DNA from: CAYNST01 sp964399955
GTDB lineage: Bacteria > Pseudomonadota > Gammaproteobacteria > Pseudomonadales > Cellvibrionaceae
Direction: 5' to 3'
Assembly (NCBI GenBank): GCA_964399955.1
Contig: CAYNST010000060.1
Span: forward strand, 1 to 20,622
Length of the DNA stretch: 20,622 bases
In this document: positions 7,077 to 12,622 of the stretch, piece after piece
Position numbering within the stretch: position 1 is the first letter of the stretch
Layout of the letters: each line of letters starts with the position of its first letter
The notes under the pieces: generated by a model
What the model was told of the DNA's origin: nothing
Databases searched by the model: none
The model's input: only the letters and a program-made list of their open reading frames with translations
Translations under genes and position numbers: made by a program

Positions 7077-9218
7077 TCAGTGCATAGGCGCAGCCCTGGG
7101 TGTGTTCACCGGCAAGCCGAGGCTGCCCATGGCGCGGCTCTCTTGCCGCAGCGCCAATTGCATCAGGCCTGGCACATCCAGAATCAGTGCCACCGCGCCG
7201 CTGCCAAGAATGGTTGATCCGCTCAGGCCCGGCACGCGAGAAAACAGATTGTTCAAGGGTTTGATGACCGTTTGATGCTCACCCAAAAGCGCATCCACCA
7301 CCAACCCGGCCTTGACGCCCGCATAGTTGACCACCAGCACGTTCTGTCTTCTTGGCTTGTCACAGGTCACACCAAAGTGATCGCGCAGATGCACCAGCGG
7401 CAGGACTTCACCGCGCAGGTTCAAGATGTTGCGCTCGCGGTCGTGTTGGCGGTGGTCGTCGTACTCAATGCACTCCTCCACAGACTCCAGCGGCACCACA
7501 TAGGTGACGTCGCCCACACTGGATAAAAAGCCGTCAATAATTGCCAGGGTCAATGGCAACCGAATGCGGAATTCTGTACCCGTGCCGGCGGCGGAATCCA
7601 CATCCACGCGCCCACGCAGGGCTTCAATATTGCGCCGCACCACATCCATGCCCACCCCGCGCCCGGACAGGTTGGTGACCTGATCGGCGGTGGAGAATCC
7701 CGGTTCAAATATGAGGTTGAAAATTTCCTGGTCGGTGAGGCTGGCGTCTGCCTGCACCAGGCCGCGCTCGATGGCTTTTTGCAGTATGCGGTCCCGGTTA
7801 AGGCCGCCCCCATCGTCGCTGACTTCAATAACAATGGCGCCGGATTCGTGAAACGCGTTAAGTTTTACCGTGCCAATGGCGGGCTTGCCCTTGGCGTGGC
7901 GTTGCTCTGCGGGCTCTATGCCGTGGTCACAGGCGTTGCGCACCAGGTGGGTGAGCGGGTCGGCAATTTTTTCCACAACGGTTTTGTCCAGCTCCGTGTC
8001 GGCACCGTTGATGCTGAGCTCCATATCCTTGCCCAGTTCGGCGGCCAGATCGCGCACTACTCGCTGGAAGCGGTTGAATGTATCGCCAATGGGCACCATG
8101 CGCAGTTGCAAGGAGCGGTCACGAATTTCTTCCACCAGCAGCGTCATGGCCGCCGCCGACTCACGCGTGGCGGCGTCACCGCCGTGAGCGGCATTCAATG
8201 ACACTGTTGCCGAGGCGATCACCATCTCGCCCACCAGGTTGATAAGCTGGTCCAGCTTTTCTGCCGATACTCGCAGGTGCTGCGAACTTTTGCGCTCACG
8301 ATTCACCGGTTGTTTATCCAGGACGGCATTGACTTGCTCCGGTGCAGGCAAGCCCGTGTCCACCAGCGCACTACCTATGGGTTTGCGCATTGCGGCAGGG
8401 TCTTCGGCGGTGTGCGCCTTCAGGCACTGGGCAAGTTCATCTGCGGTCAGCGCGCCGCTGGCGGTGAGAATCTCGCCCAGGCGTTGCGGTTCTTCCGGCA
8501 GCTCCTCAAACAGTTGTAAATAGGCCGCCAGATTGCTGCGCGGTGGCAGGATGCGCAATTGGCACAGCTCGCCGGCAAATTCAAAAACGTCTTCAATGTC
8601 TTTCTGGCTGATGTCTGCGGCGTCAAAATCTATTTCAAACCCCAAATAACAGGCTTCCGGGTCCAGCTCCGGCAGGCAAGGTAGGTGGTCGGCAAGGGTG
8701 GTGATGGAACAAATCTGCCCAAGTTTGCCCAGATAGTTGATAAAACCAATGGGGTCCATGCCGTGTTTGAGAATTTGGGAATCAAAGCGCAGGGAAATAT
8801 GCCAGCTGTTGCGTTCGGCGCAAGTGTCTTCCGCAGGCGTAAGGAAGGCGTGCAGGGCGTTGAGCAGTTCCCGGTCGGTGGCCTGCAGTTGCGCCTCCTC
8901 ACTGGGCTCGCGCAACTCCACCAGTTGGCTGATATGGTCGCGGGCGCGCAGCAACAGGTGAGAGAGCGGCCTGCTGAGCGTCAGCTCTCTGTTGCGTAAG
9001 CGGTCCAACAGACTTTCCACCACATGGGTAAAGCCCACCACGTGGGTCAGCCCAAACATGCCACCGGAGCCCTTGATGGTGTGCACGCAGCGGAAGAGGG
9101 CGTTGTAGAGCTCTGCGTCTTCGGGCGCGGCCTCCAGCGCAAGCAGAATTCTCTCCATGTCGGCCAGCAGATCCCGGCTTTCTTCCAAAAATGTTTGAAA
9201 GGCCTGTTCCAGGTTCAC
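7077..9218 (-). CDS. cheA: chemotaxis histidine kinase CheA
   Basis: CheA phosphorylates CheY and CheB under receptor control. The protein has 713 residues. The HPt domain (about 1-105) has H46 in VHTIKGSGG. A second domain spans about 138-225 (WHISLRF to LRILPP). Residues about 245-303 hold two repeats resembling MshEN motifs (RLGEIL..SGAL and IGSALVDTGL). The dimerisation domain is about 315-375. The ATPase core has the N-box DPLTHLVRNACDHGIE (420-435), DDGGGLN (468-474) and GRGVGMDVV (519-527). The CheW-like regulatory domain is about 558-695. The GTG start at 9218 overlaps the STAS gene stop as GTGA and has AGGAGC 7 bases upstream. Confidence 0.97.
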   Translation of the reverse strand: MNLEQAFQTFLEESRDLLADMERILLALEAAPEDAELYNALFRCVHTIKGSGGMFGLTHVVGFTHVVESLLDRLRNRELTLSRPLSHLLLRARDHISQLVELREPSEEAQLQATDRELLNALHAFLTPAEDTCAERNSWHISLRFDSQILKHGMDPIGFINYLGKLGQICSITTLADHLPCLPELDPEACYLGFEIDFDAADISQKDIEDVFEFAGELCQLRILPPRSNLAAYLQLFEELPEEPQRLGEILTASGALTADELAQCLKAHTAEDPAAMRKPIGSALVDTGLPAPEQVNAVLDKQPVNRERKSSQHLRVSAEKLDQLINLVGEMVIASATVSLNAAHGGDAATRESAAAMTLLVEEIRDRSLQLRMVPIGDTFNRFQRVVRDLAAELGKDMELSINGADTELDKTVVEKIADPLTHLVRNACDHGIEPAEQRHAKGKPAIGTVKLNAFHESGAIVIEVSDDGGGLNRDRILQKAIERGLVQADASLTDQEIFNLIFEPGFSTADQVTNLSGRGVGMDVVRRNIEALRGRVDVDSAAGTGTEFRIRLPLTLAIIDGFLSSVGDVTYVVPLESVEECIEYDDHRQHDRERNILNLRGEVLPLVHLRDHFGVTCDKPRRQNVLVVNYAGVKAGLVVDALLGEHQTVIKPLNNLFSRVPGLSGSTILGSGAVALILDVPGLMQLALRQESRAMGSLGLPVNTPRAAPMH

Positions 9219-9508
9219 GTAGCTTGCTCCTGTAGGCCATCCTGCAGCCTGTCCTGCAGGCTTAACAGCGTAAACACCTTGTGTACCGCGTCGCTGGCCT
9301 GCGTGATTTTTACACCCTGGGGCAAGCGCAGCAGCAGTTGCACGGCAGAGGTGTCTATTTCCGTTACCGCGCCCAGGTCAAGACTGCACAACTGGCCGCC
9401 GCGCTTGGCGTCCACCAATGCGTCCCTGGCCTGCTGAGCCTGATATACGGTAAATTCACCGCTCACAATCAGGCATCCGCAGGTGGCGTCAAAGACAATG
9501 CTGTCCAT
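9215..9508 (-). CDS. small STAS-domain protein of the chemotaxis operon
   Basis: This is a single STAS domain of 97 residues, the fold of anti-sigma-factor antagonists. LDLGAVTEIDTSAVQLLL carries D52 and S54. S54 sits where SpoIIAA-type proteins are phosphorylated, so phospho-switching is possible. No partner kinase or anti-sigma gene is in the window. Its ATG shares one base with the cheY stop (TGATG), and its own stop overlaps the cheA start (GTGA), so it is translated as part of the signalling block. STAS genes between cheY and cheA are known in some proteobacterial chemotaxis clusters. The precise role is unknown. Confidence 0.85.
   Translation of the reverse strand: MDSIVFDATCGCLIVSGEFTVYQAQQARDALVDAKRGGQLCSLDLGAVTEIDTSAVQLLLRLPQGVKITQASDAVHKVFTLLSLQDRLQDGLQEQAT
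9226..9231 (-). promoter_or_regulatory. ribosome binding site of cheA
   Basis: AGGAGC on the minus strand lies 7 bases before the GTG at 9218 and inside the STAS gene. It supports the non-ATG start of cheA and coupling to the STAS gene. Confidence 0.65.
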
Positions 9509-9876
9509 CAGGGCTGCACCAGCTTATTGACGGCGGCCAGCATCTGTTGCGGCTGAAAAGGTTTTACCATCCAGGCCTTGGCTCCGGCGGATTGGCCCTG
9601 TGCTTTTTTATCTTCGGCGGATTCGGTGGTGAGCATGATGACCGGGGTGAACTTGTACTCCGGGCGGCTCTTCACCTCTTTGAGAAAGGTAAGGCCGTCC
9701 ATGTTGGGCATGTTCACATCGGAGATCATCAGGTGAACGCGCTGACCGGTCAGTTTGGACAGTGCATCCCGCCCGTCGCAGGCTTCAATGATGTCAAAGC
9801 CTGCACCCTTCAAAGCGATGGAAACAACCTGCCGGATGGACGCAGAGTCATCAACCACCAGAATTACTTTCGCCAT
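9508..9876 (-). CDS. cheY: single-domain response regulator CheY
   Basis: This is a stand-alone receiver that accepts phosphate from CheA and controls the flagellar motor or another output. It has 122 residues. The receiver residues are complete: D9/D10, phosphoacceptor D53 (ISDVNMPNMDG), T83, W102 in KAWMVKPF, and K105. The residue before K105 is Val and the switch position is Trp rather than Tyr or Phe. AGAGG lies 6 bases before the ATG. It follows the MCP-like gene by 40 bases and overlaps the STAS gene by one base. Confidence 0.95.
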   Translation of the reverse strand: MAKVILVVDDSASIRQVVSIALKGAGFDIIEACDGRDALSKLTGQRVHLMISDVNMPNMDGLTFLKEVKSRPEYKFTPVIMLTTESAEDKKAQGQSAGAKAWMVKPFQPQQMLAAVNKLVQP

Positions 9877-9916
9877 GGGTACCTCTTAGCCTATTGTTTG
9901 AGTGTCAGAAGTTAAT

Positions 9917-11053
9917 TTAAAAAAATGTGATGTCAGCCGCTTCCGCCGCGGACGAGATTCTTGCAGGTGGTGCGCCGCTGTGACCTTGACGCTCCTCGGC
10001 CATGGCGTAGGATTGCTCCAACTGCGTCAAGTGTTGCCCCACATTCACCTGACCAGGATCGGCCTGCTGCAGCTCACGGCTGACAGCAATGATGTTGTCG
10101 CGGACATGACACAGCATCTGGCTGATGCGATCTTGAAACTGCAGGTGCACCAGTGTCTGCTCAATCTCGGTTTTAATGTTCAGATTGGTGTGGGTGAGGG
10201 TGTGCGCTGCGGCCGACAGCGCAGCGGCATGCTCTTGCAGGTCCGCCAATACCCGGGCAATGGTGGAGCTGGAGTTGTCAGCCATGGCGCAGTCGCGCTG
10301 GCGGGCGTGATTGGCGGATTGCACGGTGGTTTCTATGGCGCGACTGATGCAGTTGACCTTGCCACTCATACGGTCTCCGGTCTCCGCCGAAAGCTGCGAC
10401 AATTTGCGCACCTCGGTGGCGACCACGGCAAAGCCGCGGCCGTGGTCGCCGGCTCGGGCGGCCTCTATGGCAGCATTCAACGCCAGCAGGTTGGTTTGCC
10501 CGGCTATAGTGGCCACATCTTGAGCCATCTGGTCCAGTTCACCAATGAAGCCGGCCAGCTCATCAATTTGTTTCAGCAGCACATCGCGTTCCTGTAGGGC
10601 GGCTTTCAGCGCCTGAACTACCGTTGCCAGACCATCGTTGGCCTTGCCAAAGACACCCTCAATGCCGCCCTCCGAGGAGGCGGTAACCTGTTCCGACACC
10701 TTGCTAGACTGCTCCAACTCGGCAGCGAGGCTCGAGAACCGCTGCACCAGTTCGTTGATGGCGTTTTCGGAGTGTTGCCTGACGGTTTCCAGGTGCCGCG
10801 TCCATATTGGCAACAGCCGCTCACCCAGCTCATGCATTGGCGCAATACCCGGCGCTGGTTCAAGGTCTGCTTCCGGCGCCTCCTCGGTGACCACGGCGGG
10901 TGCAAAACCGCTGCAAAATGCGACTGCAACAAGCACGGCAATAGAAGTTACCGCCGCTTGCCAAAGCAGGCCCTGCGTCAACAAAAGTGCCGTGCCTACC
11001 AAACCCGGCAGCACGACAAGCGATAGTGCCCGCAAGGGCGCAGCAAACAGCAT
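9917..11053 (-). CDS. short membrane-anchored MCP-like protein with C-terminal CheZ-like motif
   Basis: First gene of the chemotaxis operon, 378 residues. Two hydrophobic helices (about 8-28 and 31-52) with almost no loop anchor it, so there is no periplasmic sensor domain and no HAMP domain. A helical arm (about 70-170) leads to the MCP signalling tip, IAGQTNLLALNAAIEAARAG (183-202), then GRGFAVVATEVRKLS. The returning arm reaches a helix with LQFQDRISQML (304-314), in which D308 and Q312 have the same D-x3-Q spacing as the CheZ phosphatase motif. The end (about 350-378) looks flexible. It could be a receptor, an array scaffold or a CheY-P phosphatase. The start has only a distant AGAGG. Confidence 0.85.
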   Translation of the reverse strand: MLFAAPLRALSLVVLPGLVGTALLLTQGLLWQAAVTSIAVLVAVAFCSGFAPAVVTEEAPEADLEPAPGIAPMHELGERLLPIWTRHLETVRQHSENAINELVQRFSSLAAELEQSSKVSEQVTASSEGGIEGVFGKANDGLATVVQALKAALQERDVLLKQIDELAGFIGELDQMAQDVATIAGQTNLLALNAAIEAARAGDHGRGFAVVATEVRKLSQLSAETGDRMSGKVNCISRAIETTVQSANHARQRDCAMADNSSSTIARVLADLQEHAAALSAAAHTLTHTNLNIKTEIEQTLVHLQFQDRISQMLCHVRDNIIAVSRELQQADPGQVNVGQHLTQLEQSYAMAEERQGHSGAPPARISSAAEAADITFF

Positions 11054-11404
11054 TGGTGCAAAAGCCTCTTTGATATGGTTATGATTGCGGGCGAGTCCAC
11101 TGGAGCCGTGGAGGAAGGATGGTCAACCAAAGCGTTTTGTTGGCCAACCCGGTACAGCTTCCAGACAAATGCTCTCCAATTCTTCACCTGATAATTGAGT
11201 TTTGGTCAGGTTGTGGCCAGACGCCATCGGAAGAGTCTTATATAGGGTAGGGCTAAATCTCTAAGGCTGTAGGAAAATTCCTACAATAGCCACATTTGGC
11301 GACAATGGGTCTCACCTTGTTTAAGCAGCCGAATTGGCGGGCGACTTTTCATGAACTAAGGTTGGAGGGGGCCGGGCAAACACCTAGCGGGTAGGAAGGG
11401 CTTA
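11054..11404. other. divergent regulatory spacer
   Basis: This 351-base gap between the chemotaxis operon and the RDD gene has no credible gene. It holds an 18-base palindrome at 11268-11285, a candidate minus-strand -10 element at 11239-11244, and an imperfect direct repeat (GGTCAACC at 11121-11128, GGCCAACC at 11142-11149). The RDD gene ribosome binding site, AGGAAGG, starts at 11393. Confidence 0.6.
11239..11285 (-). promoter_or_regulatory. candidate promoter with activator palindrome for the chemotaxis operon
   Basis: On the minus strand, TATATA (11244 to 11239) could be a -10 element. There is no good -35 at the expected spacing. Just upstream lies the inverted repeat TGTAGGAA-AA-TTCCTACA (11268-11285). 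Its centre would fall about 44-45 bases before the predicted start, a usual position for an activator dimer that replaces a -35 element. The promoter is inferred, while the palindrome is directly visible. Confidence 0.35.
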
Positions 11405-11848
11405 ATGGATACACTGAACTATGCGGGATTCTGGCTGCGAGTGGGCGCGTCGCTGGTGGACACGCTTATCTTTGTTGCCGTTCTGGCACCGGCTTTGACC
11501 CTTGTTTACGGCACGGGTTACTGGACAGATGCCGAGGCGGTAGCCGGCCCGTGGGACATCGTCTTGAACTACCTGATGCCTGCCGTGGTGACCGTGCTTT
11601 TTTGGATGTACAAGTCCGCGACCCCGGGCAAGATGGCCATCAAATTGATCATAGTAGATGCCGAAAGCGGCGGCAAACCCAGTAGCAGGCAATTGCTTGT
11701 GCGCTATCTGGGCTATTTTGTGTCAACCCTGCCGCTTTGCCTGGGCTTGATCTGGGTGGCAATAGACAAGCGCAAGCAAGGCTGGCACGACAAGATGGCG
11801 GGCACCTTGGTGGTGCGTCAAGCGCCGGCAGTCAGTTTATTGGTCTGA
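11405..11848 (+). CDS. RDD-family integral membrane protein
   Basis: A small inner-membrane protein of 147 residues. It shows the RDD pattern: GFWLRVGASLVDTLI with R12 and D19 in the first helix, TPGKMAIKL (73-81) after the second helix, and DKRKQGWHDKMAGTLVV near the end. Hydrophobic segments lie at about 16-36, 53-69 and 101-119. RDD proteins are widespread; some are linked to ion or osmolyte transport, but most have no known function. AGGAAGG precedes the ATG with good spacing. It converges with the ASRT-like gene, so a functional link is not implied by co-transcription. Confidence 0.88.
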   Translation: MDTLNYAGFWLRVGASLVDTLIFVAVLAPALTLVYGTGYWTDAEAVAGPWDIVLNYLMPAVVTVLFWMYKSATPGKMAIKLIIVDAESGGKPSSRQLLVRYLGYFVSTLPLCLGLIWVAIDKRKQGWHDKMAGTLVVRQAPAVSLLV

Positions 11849-11871
11849 CGCGCAGACCTCAGTGGCGCGTC
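11847..11871. terminator. bidirectional hairpin between RDD and ASRT-like genes
   Basis: A perfect seven-base stem, GACGCGC at 11847-11853 and GCGCGTC at 11865-11871, encloses an 11-base loop. It fills the 24-base gap between two converging stop codons. There is no T-tract, so termination efficiency is uncertain. Confidence 0.45.
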
Positions 11872-11872
11872 G

Positions 11873-12244
11873 TCAATCCTGCCCGAAGGCCGCCGCAGAC
11901 AAAAGCGCTATAGTGCCCGAACGGGAATCCAGCCGGGTGTGCTGCACCACAATGGGTTTATCTGACCGGATCATGCTGGCGTAATCTGTCTCCCGAGGAA
12001 TGGGTTCCGGCTCCTCCAGTTCATCGAATCTCAGGTGCAGGGTGCGCCGAGCGGGCACCGTTACCCGATAGGGGCCCGCTGGTTCGCGATCACTGAAAAA
12101 AACGGTCACTTCAACCTTTGCTTCTTCCTCACCCGCATTCAAGATAGACGCAGTTTCGTGGCTGATCAGCGCTGGATCGTCTGCGTGCGGACCCTCTGCG
12201 GGGATATAACCCTCGGCAATGAACCAATTTTTTTTACCGTACAC
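11873..12244 (-). CDS. homologue of Anabaena sensory rhodopsin transducer (ASRT family)
   Basis: This is a small soluble beta-rich protein of 123 residues from a GTG at 12244. The whole length matches what I recall of ASRT (about 125 residues): WFIAEGYIP (7-15), ISHETASILNAG (27-38), FFSDREPAGPYRVTVPARRT (49-68), and VVQHTRLDSR near 99-108. ASRT binds a sensory rhodopsin in a cyanobacterium. The wider family occurs in many bacteria without rhodopsin and has been proposed to bind small molecules. The frame continues upstream to an ATG at 12328, but those 28 codons (PPKQQQRQEV and similar) do not resemble the family, and AAGAGGT lies 7 bases before the GTG. No rhodopsin gene is in the window, so a non-photic role is quite possible. 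Confidence 0.9.
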   Translation of the reverse strand: MYGKKNWFIAEGYIPAEGPHADDPALISHETASILNAGEEEAKVEVTVFFSDREPAGPYRVTVPARRTLHLRFDELEEPEPIPRETDYASMIRSDKPIVVQHTRLDSRSGTIALLSAAAFGQD

Positions 12245-12251
12245 CGGATGT

Positions 12252-12258
12252 ACCTCTT
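12252..12258 (-). promoter_or_regulatory. ribosome binding site of the ASRT-like gene
   Basis: AAGAGGT on the minus strand lies 7 bases before the GTG at 12244. It supports the GTG start over the upstream ATG at 12328 and gives a protein of the usual family length. Confidence 0.6.
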
Positions 12259-12283
12259 GACGTTGTTGCTGTTTTGGCGGCAA

Positions 12284-12326
12284 GTTCACACAGCTTTTAC
12301 GCGGGTGGACGCTGTGTGGGTTGAAC
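12284..12326. repeat. interrupted inverted repeat in the leader of the ASRT-like gene
   Basis: GTTCACACAGC (12284-12294) pairs with GCTGTG (12311-12316) and, after a five-base bulge, TGAAC (12322-12326). It starts 40 bases upstream of the GTG. It could be an RNA leader hairpin or a protein-binding site. Confidence 0.45.
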
Positions 12327-12580
12327 ACCGCTTTGAACGTAAAAGTTATTGCTTGGTTGAAAGCCTTGGCCGCATCACTGATGGTGCAATCTTACATAAA
12401 AAAACAGGAACCGGAATGGCGGCCATTGTTGTAGGTGCAAGCAGTTAAATTGCTCAAGTATTCATCAATATATCGCCATATTACAAGCCTCGCCCGTGGA
12501 TGGCGAGCTGAGTTACTTGGATTGGGTCGGACAGTTGATAGAGAGGTAACGGGCATTTCTTTTCAGATTTGCAAAGCACA

Positions 12581-12611
12581 AGAACCAGCGTACGGCCCGG
12601 CCGCTGGTTCT
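12581..12611 (-). terminator. hairpin terminator of the first TPS gene
   Basis: A perfect ten-base stem, AGAACCAGCG (12581-12590) and CGCTGGTTCT (12602-12611), encloses an 11-base GC-rich loop. It begins 11 bases after the gene end at 12623. On the minus strand the stem is followed by a moderately T-rich stretch (TGTGCTTTGC). It is the best terminator candidate in the window. Confidence 0.65.
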
Positions 12612-12622
12612 ACTGTTACTGG

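Larger units (their letters stand above)
12245..12622. other. spacer between first TPS gene and ASRT-like gene
   Basis: No convincing gene lies in these 378 bases. They contain the hairpin after the TPS gene (12581-12611), an interrupted inverted repeat at 12284-12326, arms CTTTTACG/CGTAAAAG at 12294-12301 and 12338-12345, and a 13-base palindrome AATGGC-G-GCCATT at 12415-12427. A promoter for the ASRT-like gene should lie here, but no clear -35/-10 pair was found. Confidence 0.55.

Noticed and set aside
11131..11150. Minus-strand sigma-54-like element before the chemotaxis operon
   Set aside because: GG-N10-GC spacing is present, but both elements match the consensus poorly, so it is likely chance.
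12245..12328. 28-codon N-terminal extension of the ASRT-like protein
   Set aside because: It does not resemble the family, would exceed the normal length, and the GTG at 12244 has a well-placed AAGAGGT.
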